Assembly: GCA_002360555.1 (NCBI GenBank)
Contig: DEQS01000100.1
Span: 9,956-32,693, forward strand
From: Chloracidobacterium sp. UBA3360
Lineage (GTDB): Bacteria; Acidobacteriota; Blastocatellia; Pyrinomonadales; Pyrinomonadaceae
Length of the DNA: 22,738 bases
Direction: 5' to 3'
Part shown: piece after piece, positions 1-7,769 of the stretch
Layout: each line of letters starts with the position of its first letter
How positions within the stretch are numbered: position 1 is the stretch's first letter
Notes under the pieces: model-generated
Databases searched by the model: none
The model's input: the letters and a program-made list of their open reading frames with translations, nothing else
Told to the model about the DNA's origin: nothing
Position numbers and translations under genes: made by a program

Positions 1-1169
1 CCGGCGAGCTTCATCGCCATTTGGCGCGGATAGCCGGCAAATATCTCATCGCCGCCCATGCCGGAGAGCATTACGGTCTGGGTTGCGCGCGACTGCTCAG
101 ATATTAGATACGACGGTATCGCCATATCGATGATCGGTGCCTCTTGGTGCCGGACGAGTTTTGGCAATAGATCGGCGAGGTCGGGTGTGAGCATCGTTTC
201 GTGGTAATCGAGGTCGAGCAACTTAGCGACGCGACGCGACCATTCGACGTCGTCGGGGATGATATCGTACTTGAGGTCATCGGCTGAGATGCCTGTCGTA
301 TAGGCCGAAACCCTTTGCTTTGAGTGCTTTGCCATCAAAGCGACGATGGATGACGAATCAACACCACCCGACAGAAAAGCCCCGAGCGGAACATCGGCGA
401 CCATCTCCATTTCAGTTACGCGGTCGAGGGTTTCGAGGACTCGATCTGTCCATTCGGCCTCGCTGCCGACCTTTTCTTCGGCAGAGTAATCGAGGTCCCA
501 CCACTCGTGTGTCGATATCTCGCCATCTTTCCAGGTAAGAAAATGCCCCGCTTTGAGCTGGTAGATGCCCTTAAACATTGTGTGCGGCGGCACCGGCCAA
601 AGGAATGTCAGCGATTGGTGCAGGGCCTCGTGGTCGAGCTCGGCATGGATGAGTTTTGTGGCAAGTATAGCTTTGATCTCAGATGCAAATACGAGATCGT
701 TGCCGATCTTTGCGTAAAAGAGCGGCTTGATACCGGCGCGGTCGCGGGCGAGCGTGAGCGTCTTTTCCGTTTCGTCCCACACGGCGAAAGCGAACATACC
801 GTTGAGCTTGTCGAGACAGCCCGTGCCCCATTCACGAAATGCTTTTAGCAGCACCTCGGTATCGGAGTTTGTTGCGAAAGCCACGCCTTTTGATTCGAGC
901 TCGGTGCGGATCTGCTTATAGTTATAGATCTCGCCGTTTAGGATCATCGCGTAACGGCCATCGTCCGTGATCATAGGCTGATGCCCGGCGGACGAGGTGT
1001 CTATGATCGAAAGACGGCGGTGGCCGAGACACGTTTTCAGCCGATTTGAGCCATAAGCTTCGGACACAAATACACCCTCGTCGTCGCGGCCGCGATGCTC
1101 AATTGCGAGCAGTGCCGCTCCGATTCGCGTCTCGGGATCAGGTGAAATTATTCCGGCAATGCCGCACAT
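1..1169 (-). CDS. asnB: Asparagine synthase (glutamine-hydrolysing), partial
   Basis: This is the N-terminal 389 codons of a class II glutamine amidotransferase / asparagine synthetase, open to the left window edge. It starts MCGIAGI, so Cys2 is the glutaminase nucleophile. The GATase domain follows, with LNGEIYNY and the SDTEVLLKAF-type segment. The synthetase domain has the ATP-pyrophosphatase P-loop SGGVDSSS at about residues 267-274 and SGMGGDEIFAGY at about 369-380. The family is usually 600-650 residues, so roughly 220-250 residues lie outside the window. Known family reaction: aspartate (or a carboxylate on another substrate) is amidated using glutamine and ATP. It is the last visible gene of a minus-strand set with a methyltransferase and a six-hairpin protein. 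AsnB paralogues are common in polysaccharide and exosortase clusters, so it may amidate a glycan or peptide rather than make free asparagine. That role is inference; the family call is secure. Confidence 0.93.
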   Translation of the reverse strand, partial: MCGIAGIISPDPETRIGAALLAIEHRGRDDEGVFVSEAYGSNRLKTCLGHRRLSIIDTSSAGHQPMITDDGRYAMILNGEIYNYKQIRTELESKGVAFATNSDTEVLLKAFREWGTGCLDKLNGMFAFAVWDETEKTLTLARDRAGIKPLFYAKIGNDLVFASEIKAILATKLIHAELDHEALHQSLTFLWPVPPHTMFKGIYQLKAGHFLTWKDGEISTHEWWDLDYSAEEKVGSEAEWTDRVLETLDRVTEMEMVADVPLGAFLSGGVDSSSIVALMAKHSKQRVSAYTTGISADDLKYDIIPDDVEWSRRVAKLLDLDYHETMLTPDLADLLPKLVRHQEAPIIDMAIPSYLISEQSRATQTVMLSGMGGDEIFAGYPRQMAMKLA

Positions 1170-1187
1170 AATTCTTATTAATTTTCT

Positions 1188-1260
1188 CCAAAGATGAACA
1201 CGGATGGACACAGATAGATCAGTGAAAAAAATCTGTGTTTATCTGTGTCATCTGTGGCTA
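1188..1260. repeat. CACAGAT-type long-hairpin repeat, copy 1
   Basis: An imperfect inverted repeat with arms at about 1188-1215 and 1231-1257. Each arm is made of spaced CACAGAT-like heptamers (GATGAACACGGAT, CACAGAT on the left; ATCTGTG, ATCTGTG, ATCTGTGG on the right). The right arm nearly matches 17689-17720. The right end reads TTAGCCAC on the minus strand, and its TAG is the stop codon of the methyltransferase gene. It fills the gap between that gene and asnB, so an RNA hairpin would form between the two cistrons. Confidence 0.8.
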
Positions 1261-2106
1261 ATTCCGCTTTTTCATCGTCGCCCACAGATGCCAGCCGAGT
1301 ATGCCCGCGAGCGGCAACCAGCCGACGGGCAGCGGCGGGGCGTGCATGAACTCTTTGTGAGTCTCGACAACCTCAAAATCGGTAAAATCTTGGGCTATCT
1401 CAGATGCCTCGTACACCTTAGAATACGGATTAAAAGGCCCGTCGGTGCTGACGTTGATAAAATTGTCCATCGCGAGATATTTCCATATGCCCGTCTTTTT
1501 GACGTTCGCTATATGATCGCCGTAAATGCCGCCGGGTCTTAATCCAAGGCCGTACATCGCAAGCAGCCCGAGCCGCCGTGCAACACAGATCGAAACGAGA
1601 TAATTGAGCGACCATTTTGCATAGAGCATCACGATCAACTTGCCGTCCGGCTTTAACACGCGAGCGAGCGCAGCCTGAGCCTTTTTGATCTCGGGGATAT
1701 GATGGAGCACACCATGGCTGAACACAATGTCAAAGGAGTTATCGTCAAACGGCAACTCAAGAGCGCTTGCCTGCTCGATACGGTCGAACGACAGGTCGTG
1801 GAGGGAAAAGCGCATCTTTACCCGTTTTACCGATTCGTCGGTTAGATCTGCTCCCGAATAGATTCCGCCTCGTCGAACGATCTGCTCGCCATCAGCTCCT
1901 TGCCCGAGGCCGATCTCAAGCACTCGCTTGCCGGCAAAATCGATACGGTCGAGGTTCGTTAAGATATGCGGCTCTTTTGCGTAACGGAAAGCGTCGTAAC
2001 GAGCAAAAAAATCAGCATATTCGGCACGAGTCTCTTCGTTGAGATCGCCGACAAGCTCCGCCCCGCACGGGTGCATCTGCCAAAAATCTTTGATCTCGTT
2101 TTCCAT
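1258..2106 (-). CDS. Class I SAM-dependent methyltransferase
   Basis: A 282-residue Rossmann-fold methyltransferase (Methyltransf_11/25 type). Motif I is VLEIGLGQGADGE at residues 62-74. The acidic loop after strand 2 is GADLTDESV at about 85-93, the mid-domain motif is FDIVFSHGVLHHI at 125-137, and LKPDGKL lies at 151-157. These are the SAM-binding landmarks of the family. The last 100 residues are less conserved and include two hydrophobic patches (about 165-190, and the stretch near LPLAGILGWHLW), so weak membrane contact is possible. It starts 4 nt after the stop of the upstream six-hairpin gene, which indicates one transcript. The substrate cannot be read from sequence; a sugar or lipid-linked glycan is the contextual guess. 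Its stop codon (TAG) lies inside a repeat element, so the C-terminus may have been altered by the insertion. Confidence 0.88.
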   Translation of the reverse strand: MENEIKDFWQMHPCGAELVGDLNEETRAEYADFFARYDAFRYAKEPHILTNLDRIDFAGKRVLEIGLGQGADGEQIVRRGGIYSGADLTDESVKRVKMRFSLHDLSFDRIEQASALELPFDDNSFDIVFSHGVLHHIPEIKKAQAALARVLKPDGKLIVMLYAKWSLNYLVSICVARRLGLLAMYGLGLRPGGIYGDHIANVKKTGIWKYLAMDNFINVSTDGPFNPYSKVYEASEIAQDFTDFEVVETHKEFMHAPPLPVGWLPLAGILGWHLWATMKKRN

Positions 2107-2110
2107 CTCG

Positions 2111-3295
2111 TTACCCCTTTGTCTCGATCAGCCGGGCGAGTGCATATGCCATCCACGCCTGTCCCCAACGCATAAATGGCGATTTTACAACTGCGGTTTT
2201 TCGCTTTTGGTAGTAAAAATGCCCTTTCGGATCGAGCATATTTGCTATCGTCCAATCGGCAGTTTTTTGAGCCATCGGCAACATTCTATCGTCTATCACC
2301 CGCAGCTCGCACATCGTCGAGATCGCCGCCGCAGCCGAGTGAATATCGACGGGATAAACCTCATTATCATAATATTTCGGTGTACCGTCATCGAGAAAAA
2401 ACTTGGCTAACCAATATCCGCCGCCGAGGTTGATCGCGTCGAATGTCTCAGACCGTAATTCTTCGACCTCGCCGGATATTCGATAAAGCGAGAGTAAAAT
2501 ATACGCAGTGTGAAAATTATCGACCCACGCCTGAATGTCGTTGCCGCCGTAGGACCACGCCCCGTCGCTACGCTGTCGGCGGATGACGAAACGAGCGGTT
2601 TTGGCGGCAATGTCGAGATACTCAGAGTTTTGGGTCAAAGCTCCGACGCGCGCCAAACACTCGCCCGCAAGCAGGCTGGCGTTGTAGATCTCGGTCCGGT
2701 CGAGCGGCGTGTAGCTAAAACATATCTCGTCGGTGGTTTCCACAGAGCGGTTTAATCCGCTCAGAATAAAGCTGCAAATTTCCGTTGCGGCATTTAGATA
2801 TGTCTCATCACCTAATACCTCGAAAGCTTCTAATAATGCTTGCTGAGCAAACGCTGTCGGAACGATCGCGGGCGTTCCGAGCGGGGCGTAAAAATTGCGC
2901 GACTGCCAGTCAAAATTATAGCCAAATGCGAGGGTCGAGTTGCCGTCAGGTGCTTTGCCGCGAATGGCGGCATTCATCAGGCGTTCAAGCAGATCTTTTG
3001 CCGTTGCAGCATGTGCAGCATCATTTGTTGCACGATAACGCGACAATTCGGCGAGTGCAAACAGAGCCAAGCCCTTTGGATTAACACCTTTTTTTACACC
3101 TAACAAAGGCCGCAAATTTATGGGCGAACGCTTTACGGCTTGGAGCAACGCTAGCCGTGCGATACGGATGTGTTTCAGCGGCGTGAACTGAAATAAAACA
3201 CTATTGAGCCCGTCAAACGGGTCGTATCCGGCAAAATCTTCGCCTTCGCAATACGCAAACAGCCGGTCGTAAGATTGTTTGAGATCAATGGACAT
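2111..3295 (-). CDS. Six-hairpin (alpha/alpha)6-barrel protein of glycan clusters
   Basis: About 394 residues from ATG 3295. A TTG at 3352 would add 19 residues but has no support, while the ATG start leads directly into MSIDLKQSYD. The protein is mostly amphipathic helices with repeated aromatic/glycine turns. Features are YDPFDGLNS near residue 25, NPKGLALFALAEL, a GYNFDWQSRNFYAPLGTPAIVPTAFA-like region split by turns, RRQRSDGAWSYG followed by WVDNFHTAYIL, and MRWGQAWMAYALA at the end. This is the pattern of alpha/alpha toroid glycosidase- and epimerase-like proteins encoded beside glycosyltransferases. Databases often call such proteins 'delta-aminolevulinic acid dehydratase', but there is no HemB TIM-barrel motif here. 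Catalytic role is unknown; processing or binding a surface polysaccharide is inferred from context. It leads the operon with the methyltransferase 4 nt downstream. Confidence 0.75.
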   Translation of the reverse strand: MSIDLKQSYDRLFAYCEGEDFAGYDPFDGLNSVLFQFTPLKHIRIARLALLQAVKRSPINLRPLLGVKKGVNPKGLALFALAELSRYRATNDAAHAATAKDLLERLMNAAIRGKAPDGNSTLAFGYNFDWQSRNFYAPLGTPAIVPTAFAQQALLEAFEVLGDETYLNAATEICSFILSGLNRSVETTDEICFSYTPLDRTEIYNASLLAGECLARVGALTQNSEYLDIAAKTARFVIRRQRSDGAWSYGGNDIQAWVDNFHTAYILLSLYRISGEVEELRSETFDAINLGGGYWLAKFFLDDGTPKYYDNEVYPVDIHSAAAAISTMCELRVIDDRMLPMAQKTADWTIANMLDPKGHFYYQKRKTAVVKSPFMRWGQAWMAYALARLIETKG

Positions 3296-3368
3296 CGAGG
3301 GTCGGTAAAGGGAAAGGTTATCATACCTCGCGCCAATCTCGACGCGCGACAAAGGGGCGGCTTGCCTT

Positions 3369-3397
3369 TTGCCCTTTACGCGGAAAAGCTAGATAAT
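3369..3397 (+). promoter_or_regulatory. Candidate sigma-70-type promoter for the DUF4149 gene
   Basis: TTGCCC at 3369-3374 (4 of 6 matches to TTGACA), a 17-nt spacer, and GATAAT at 3392-3397 (5 of 6 matches to TATAAT). Transcription would start near 3404, giving a leader of about 19 nt before ATG 3423. It lies in the 127-nt gap between the divergent glycan operon and the plus-strand pair. Prediction by eye only. Confidence 0.35.
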
Positions 3398-3422
3398 AAG
3401 ACCTTACTTTACGGCACTTTAT

Positions 3423-3947
3423 ATGAAGTTTTTCTCGGACATACGGCTACTAATTTTGGCGATCTGGCTTGGGGCCGCAGTATTTTTTATCGGCGTCGCC
3501 CAAACAGCCTTTGCCGTGCTGCCCGAGCGTGAATTAGCCGGAGCTGTGGTCAACCGAAACCTGATGATCCTCAATATCGGCGGTATCGGTATCGCGCTAT
3601 TTATGCTGCTGACGTCGCTGGTCGCGACGGCCCGCATCAGCTCATTTTGGCTGTGGATCGAGCGGTTTTTGCTGCTGCTGCTCGCGGCGGCGTGTGCGGT
3701 GGGGCAGTTTGTCATCGGGTTTTGGCTGGCGTCGCTTCGCGGACAGATGGGGCGGCCGATCGACGAGGTCGCGGTTGATGACCCGCTGCGGATACAGTTC
3801 AACACGCTGCACCAATATTCGATCTGGGTGCTGATGGCGGCGATGGGTGCGGGGTTGATCGCGTTTTTTATCATCTCGAACCGCAAATTTGCCGGCAAGG
3901 CGGTCGCCGACGATCCGTACGATTTTTCAAAAGAATTTAAGGCCTAA
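3423..3947 (+). CDS. DUF4149 integral membrane protein
   Basis: A 174-residue protein with four predicted transmembrane helices at about residues 8-30, 48-70, 76-102 and 132-152, and a short charged C-terminal tail (DPYDFSKEFKA). Conserved DUF4149/TMEM205-like features are the first helix LAIWLGAAVFFIGVAQTAF followed by LPERELAGAVVNR, the N in LMILNIGG, and FNTLHQYSIWVLM before the last helix. The biochemical role of the family is not known to me. Near-neutral loops and the absence of a signal peptide fit an inner-membrane protein. It starts a two-gene plus-strand unit; the GrdB/PrdB-like gene follows after 5 nt, so the two are probably co-transcribed. No clear Shine-Dalgarno precedes the start. 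Confidence 0.85.
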   Translation: MKFFSDIRLLILAIWLGAAVFFIGVAQTAFAVLPERELAGAVVNRNLMILNIGGIGIALFMLLTSLVATARISSFWLWIERFLLLLLAAACAVGQFVIGFWLASLRGQMGRPIDEVAVDDPLRIQFNTLHQYSIWVLMAAMGAGLIAFFIISNRKFAGKAVADDPYDFSKEFKA

Positions 3948-3952
3948 CAATT

Positions 3953-4744
3953 ATGGAATTGATAGAAAAAAAGAATGATTTTGCATCGCGTTTTGGGCGA
4001 TGGAATGCAAACGCGGAGCTTCGCGGTTATCCGTATGTCGAGAATATCCACACGCCGTTCACGCCTGTCCGCCGTGCTCTGCCGATGCTCAATCTGGCAC
4101 TTGTCACTTCGGCCGGAGCATACATCGACGGAACCGAGGCGTTTGATCTTGAGTCAAAAGACGGCGACCTGAGCTATCGTGAGATCCCGGTTGAAGTCGA
4201 AGCGGTCGATCTGCGTTACGCCGCAAAGGGCTATGACCCGAAAGCCGTCACCGACGACCGCAACGCTCAGATACCCATCGATCGCCTGCTCGAATATCAG
4301 GCAAACGGAGTCATCGGCGGGCTCAACAACGTTTGGTGGAGCGTCAGCAGCCACATCCCTAATGCCGAACGTGTTGCCACAGAACTTGCTCCGGCGATAG
4401 CGGAAAGGCTCGCGAGATACGACATCCACGCCGCATTGTTTATTCCTGCATCCCCGCTTTGCCATCAGACGCTCGGCATCATCGCCCGCTGCGTCGAAGC
4501 CGCCGGCATCCCGACGATGCTCGTTTCGGTCGATGCAAAACTCACCGACAAAGTGCGTCCACCGCGAACCGCTTATTACAATGGCGAGTTTGGCTCGGTG
4601 GCCGGAAAGCCGAACTGGCGTGAGTATCAGATGCGTGTTTTGGACGAGGCTTTGCGTTGGACAGAAACGTTTGACCAGCCGGGTTCGCGAAAACTGGCCG
4701 TCGATCTCGAAACCTCAGTCGAAGCCGCACGCGGTGAAAGATAA
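3953..4744 (+). CDS. GrdB/PrdB-like (glycine/sarcosine/betaine/D-proline reductase B family), no selenocysteine
   Basis: A 263-residue protein resembling the selenoprotein B subunits of glycine, betaine and D-proline reductases. Family-like segments are FTPVRRALPMLNLALVTSAG at about 36-55 (the usual strand opening), SYREIPVEVEAVDLR, IPIDRLLEYQANGVIGGLN at about 107-125, and PASPLCHQTLGIIARCVEAAGIP around 165-187. In true reductases the selenocysteine lies just before the segment aligned with PLCHQ. Here there is Ser167/Pro168 and an ordinary TGC Cys170, with no in-frame TGA. No grdA/grdC/prdA partners are near, so classic Stickland reductase activity is unlikely; a thiol-based activity at Cys170 is a guess. 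It is probably co-transcribed with the DUF4149 gene and ends 8 nt before a hairpin repeat. Confidence 0.75.
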   Translation: MELIEKKNDFASRFGRWNANAELRGYPYVENIHTPFTPVRRALPMLNLALVTSAGAYIDGTEAFDLESKDGDLSYREIPVEVEAVDLRYAAKGYDPKAVTDDRNAQIPIDRLLEYQANGVIGGLNNVWWSVSSHIPNAERVATELAPAIAERLARYDIHAALFIPASPLCHQTLGIIARCVEAAGIPTMLVSVDAKLTDKVRPPRTAYYNGEFGSVAGKPNWREYQMRVLDEALRWTETFDQPGSRKLAVDLETSVEAARGER

Positions 4745-4752
4745 GAAACTAT

Positions 4753-4820
4753 AGCCACAAGATGCACAAAGGACACAAATAAGAAATCTCAGATTTGTGT
4801 CTTTTGTGCTTTTTGTGGCT
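4753..4820. repeat. CACAAAT-type long-hairpin repeat between convergent genes
   Basis: 28-nt arms at 4753-4780 and 4793-4820 around a 12-nt loop. The arms match at 25 of 28 positions, and two of the three mismatches become G-U pairs in the plus-strand RNA. The units are CACAAAG/CACAAAT instead of the CACAGAT or CACGAAT seen in the other copies, but the outer AGCCAC...GTGGCT ends are the same. It lies between the stop of the GrdB-like gene (4744) and the stop of the DUF2585 gene (4823), filling the convergent gap. It could act as a two-way transcription stop or mRNA 3'-end protector, although a U-tract is lacking. Confidence 0.85.
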
Positions 4821-4822
4821 AA

Positions 4823-5413
4823 TTAGTGCCCGCCCATCTGCCAGACCTTCAGAGCCTCGATCGGGTAGATCAGCATTATGATGTTGATGAGCAAGCTGTC
4901 GCGGATCCAGACGATGAGGATCGCTTCGGTTGCGAGAAAGAGGGCGAGCGATTTCCAGAATTTGAGTTTGTATGCGATCGTGAAACCGGTCGCACAGCAA
5001 AAAATATCCGCCAGCGAATTTATGATCGAATCGCCAAAATAATCGAGCGACAGCGTTACGGTCCGATAGCGTTCGATAATGTAGCTTGAGTTTTCGGCGA
5101 CCTCCCATGTGCTTTCGATCAGGACCGCGATAAACAGTCTCCATGAGAGCGGCATACGCCGAAAGACCAGCCCGATCAGCCAAAATTCCAAAACCCCGTG
5201 TAGTACATGCGTGAATGCATATGGGTCGATGATGTGTTGTGAGTTGTGCGTGGTCCAGATATCCCATGCCCAAGGGCTGTAGTCGCCGGCTTGGCACCAC
5301 CAGACGCGGCCCTGCCACACTAGGAGCACCGTCGAGACGACGATCACAAAAAGACAAAGTATGACGGGGGGTTTTTCGAAAAGTCGGGGCTGTTCAAAGA
5401 TTGGTTCGTTCAT
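4823..5413 (-). CDS. DUF2585 (UPF0314) membrane protein
   Basis: A 196-residue polytopic membrane protein. Hydrophobic helices lie at about residues 17-34 (VILCLFVIVVSTVLLVW), 71-85 (HGVLEFWLIGLVF), 91-100 and 130-150 (SLADIFCCATGFTIAY), with a final hydrophobic stretch after 155. Family-like motifs are the WTTHNSQHIIDPYAFTHVLHG segment (about 53-73), with several conserved His and Asn, and ESTWEVAENSSYIIERYR (about 100-117). The function is not established. The polar His/Asn/Glu cluster at the membrane face resembles VanZ-like or phosphatase-type membrane enzymes, but this is only a visual impression. It is transcribed divergently from glpD across a 41-nt gap and converges on the GrdB-like gene. 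Confidence 0.85.
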   Translation of the reverse strand: MNEPIFEQPRLFEKPPVILCLFVIVVSTVLLVWQGRVWWCQAGDYSPWAWDIWTTHNSQHIIDPYAFTHVLHGVLEFWLIGLVFRRMPLSWRLFIAVLIESTWEVAENSSYIIERYRTVTLSLDYFGDSIINSLADIFCCATGFTIAYKLKFWKSLALFLATEAILIVWIRDSLLINIIMLIYPIEALKVWQMGGH

Positions 5414-5454
5414 TTTGCCAACTCGTCCCGGATGAATGAGAATTTAACTTCAGT

Positions 5455-6876
5455 ATGGATCGCAGCAAAATTTTAGCACGCGTTAGGGAACGCACACAGC
5501 CCTGGGACATCGTCATCATCGGCGGCGGTGCGACAGGTGTTGGATGCGCGCTTGACGCCGCGTCGCGCGGGCTAGATGTGCTGCTGCTCGAACAGTCCGA
5601 TTTTGGAAAGGGAACCTCAAGCCGCTCGACCAAGCTCGTCCACGGCGGCGTCCGTTATCTGCGGCAGGGCAATATCTCACTGGTTCGCGAGGCTCTGCGG
5701 GAACGCGGTATTTTGCTAAAAAACGCACCGCATGTGGTGCATATACAAGAATTTATTGTCCCGTGTTACAGCCTATTGCAAAAGCTATTTTACGGCGTCG
5801 GGCTCAAGATCTATGACATGCTCGCGGGCAAATCCAGCCTCGGCAGATCGCGGAAATTATCGCGGGAAGATGCGCTGCAGATGCTGCCAAACGTCAGTAA
5901 AGACAGGCTTTCCGGCGTTGTTTTATACACGGACGGGCAGTTTGACGATACGCGTTTATTGATCGATATGGCTGTGACGGCGAGCGAACACGGTGCGGCT
6001 CTGGTTAACTATGCTGCTGTCCGTTCGCTCACAAAAGATGTTGATGACAACGTCAACGGCGCCGAATTCGAAGATGTTTTGAGCGGCGAGAAATTTGTGG
6101 TTAATGCCAAATCCGTGATCAACGCGACCGGTGCATATTGTGACCCGATCCGAAAGATGTCTGACCCCTCTGCCCAGCCCGTTATTACATTCGCACGGGG
6201 CTCGCACATAGTGCTCGATGCACGGTTCCTGCCCGGTAATGCGGCGATAATGATCCCCAAAACGAGCGACGGCCGCGTGCTGTTTTGCATTCCGTGGCTC
6301 GGACATTTACTGCTAGGCACGACCGATGTGCCATGCGAGACCGCAGCTCTGGGGGATGTCGTTAGCGAAGACGAGGTCGACTTTTTGCTTGAAACCGCAG
6401 GGGCGTATCTTTCAGAACAGCCGACACGCGAAGACATTTTGAGCAGATTTGCCGGTGTGCGTCCGCTCATCAGCCGGGGCGGTACTGCAAATACGGCCAA
6501 GCTCGCACGCAGCCACGAGCTGTTTGTAGATGGGGCCGGCCTCGTCACAATAACGGGCGGCAAGTGGACTACGTATCGGCGAATGGCAGAGGAAGCGGTT
6601 GACGCTGTAATTAAGGTGGGCGGTCTCAAGGCCGGAAAATGCATAACCGAAACATTGCCGATCAAAGGGCCAATACGGACCGCTGGCGAGCGAATACATC
6701 CCGATCTGCCATATACCCGCGAGGACGTCGTTAGGGCTGTTCGTGATGAGATGGCGATGTGCCACGAAGACGTACTTGCCCGCCGGATACGCGCACAATT
6801 TTTGAATGAACGTGCCGCATCAGAGCTCGTTCCGATGGTCGAAGAGATAATGGCAGAGATCCGATCTAAAACGTAA
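5455..6876 (+). CDS. glpD: Glycerol-3-phosphate dehydrogenase, FAD-dependent
   Basis: A 473-residue flavoprotein of the GlpD/GlpA family, which oxidises sn-glycerol 3-phosphate to dihydroxyacetone phosphate and passes electrons to membrane quinone. The FAD dinucleotide-binding motif IIGGGATGVGCALDAASRG is at residues 21-39. The family signature GTSSRSTKLVHGGVRYL is at about 53-69. Further landmarks are VINATGAYCDPIRKM near 223-237, LLGTTDVPCE near 286, and SRFAGVRPLI followed by GGKWTTYRRMAEEAVD in the substrate half. The C-terminal DAO_C region is present but compact (DVLARRIRAQFLNERAA close to the end). That makes it slightly short for the family, which is often 500-550. No transmembrane helix is visible; peripheral membrane attachment is usual. 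It stands alone on the plus strand, and its last 11 nt overlap the convergent peptidase gene. Confidence 0.94.
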   Translation: MDRSKILARVRERTQPWDIVIIGGGATGVGCALDAASRGLDVLLLEQSDFGKGTSSRSTKLVHGGVRYLRQGNISLVREALRERGILLKNAPHVVHIQEFIVPCYSLLQKLFYGVGLKIYDMLAGKSSLGRSRKLSREDALQMLPNVSKDRLSGVVLYTDGQFDDTRLLIDMAVTASEHGAALVNYAAVRSLTKDVDDNVNGAEFEDVLSGEKFVVNAKSVINATGAYCDPIRKMSDPSAQPVITFARGSHIVLDARFLPGNAAIMIPKTSDGRVLFCIPWLGHLLLGTTDVPCETAALGDVVSEDEVDFLLETAGAYLSEQPTREDILSRFAGVRPLISRGGTANTAKLARSHELFVDGAGLVTITGGKWTTYRRMAEEAVDAVIKVGGLKAGKCITETLPIKGPIRTAGERIHPDLPYTREDVVRAVRDEMAMCHEDVLARRIRAQFLNERAASELVPMVEEIMAEIRSKT

Positions 6877-7720
6877 GCCGCATTACAAACGCTTCCCACC
6901 TGCGCTGAAACGCGATCATGTTGCGTGTGCCGAGGACACTTTGCAGCGTCTTGTAGCCCGTCGGGTCGGTCTTCTGGTTTGCGACAAACTCTTTGTAAAA
7001 TTTTCTAAGCAAGCCTTTTTCTTGCAGATAGTAGCAAAGATAGCGGGCCTGTGAATAATTGGTACCGGTGTCCTCGTTGTAAAATGCGGTGTCCGACATC
7101 GCCGTCAGCGTTTTAAATGTTGGCACGATCTTCTTTTCAATGCCGTTTTGCAAACCACGCAAACGCCAGTTCGTATAGCCGTAGATGTGTCCGTCGACGG
7201 TGCCGGATTGCTCATAGAGCGAGCCGAGCCCCTCGTTAAACCACGCCGGAGCATCGGGGAAATTGGCTTCGACAAACGGATGCACGATCTCGTGAACAAG
7301 CGTGCCGCCGCCGGTTGCAATGTTCATAACGAGAGCCTTTTTCGAAGGGGAATAATATCCGTAGGGCGTATCGGGCGTGTCGTTAAAGAATTCTTTTGCG
7401 TGTTTACGGTAAGATGTCTCGTCCTTAAATAGCCATATCTCTAGGATGTTTGCCGGGTCTTTTGCAAAATAGTCTTGCTTTAGACGCGCAACCGTTCCCC
7501 GCACAACTCCCTCGGCCCACTGCGTGACGCGCGTTGCGTCATCGTCGCCTACGACGATAAACGGCCGCTCGACAATCACGGTAAAACCACGGCCTTTTAA
7601 TTTTGTTCTTAACGCTTGGGCTTGCTGGTCAAACTCCGCCTGCGAATGATCGGCCAGTACGGGCAAGGCCGAAAATAATACGAGCACCACGACAAGAAAA
7701 TATCTTTTGGCGAATAACAT
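6866..7720 (-). CDS. Secreted gluzincin-type metallopeptidase (peptidase MA-like)
   Basis: A 284-residue protein with an N-terminal signal peptide (KRYFLVVVLVLFSALPVLA, likely cut after residue 23). The zinc site is LVHEIVHPFVEANF: His143 and His147 as ligands with Glu144 as catalytic base. It is followed by PAWFNEGLGSLYE, where Glu163 or Glu170 is the probable third ligand, the gluzincin arrangement. This matches the peptidase MA/DUF1570-like group. The N-terminal part (about 30-110) looks like a mixed alpha/beta domain without motifs I recognise. It probably acts in the periplasm; the substrate is unknown. It is on the same strand as the SUF run, with a 49-nt gap to the haemoglobin gene, so read-through transcription is possible. 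Its 3' end overlaps the 3' end of glpD by 11 nt. Confidence 0.82.
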   Translation of the reverse strand: MLFAKRYFLVVVLVLFSALPVLADHSQAEFDQQAQALRTKLKGRGFTVIVERPFIVVGDDDATRVTQWAEGVVRGTVARLKQDYFAKDPANILEIWLFKDETSYRKHAKEFFNDTPDTPYGYYSPSKKALVMNIATGGGTLVHEIVHPFVEANFPDAPAWFNEGLGSLYEQSGTVDGHIYGYTNWRLRGLQNGIEKKIVPTFKTLTAMSDTAFYNEDTGTNYSQARYLCYYLQEKGLLRKFYKEFVANQKTDPTGYKTLQSVLGTRNMIAFQRRWEAFVMRLTF

Positions 7721-7769
7721 ATTCTTCGCAAACTTAGATGCAGTTAGGCTCAGGGCTTTGCCTGAAATT

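Noticed and set aside
3296..3352. TTG start 19 codons upstream for the six-hairpin protein
   Set aside because: Rare start, no ribosome-binding sequence, and the extra residues do not resemble the family.
4440..4500. Possible selenocysteine codon in the GrdB/PrdB-like gene
   Set aside because: The equivalent position reads GCA TCC CCG CTT TGC; no in-frame TGA and no SECIS-like stem just after it.
6009..6899. A 296-codon open frame on the minus strand opposite glpD
   Set aside because: Ser/Thr/Arg-rich shadow composition with no motifs; glpD on the plus strand is unmistakable.
7749..7765. Hairpin TCAGG...CCTGA just after the haemoglobin stop as operon terminator
   Set aside because: Only 5-6 bp and no T-tract on the minus strand; too weak to call.
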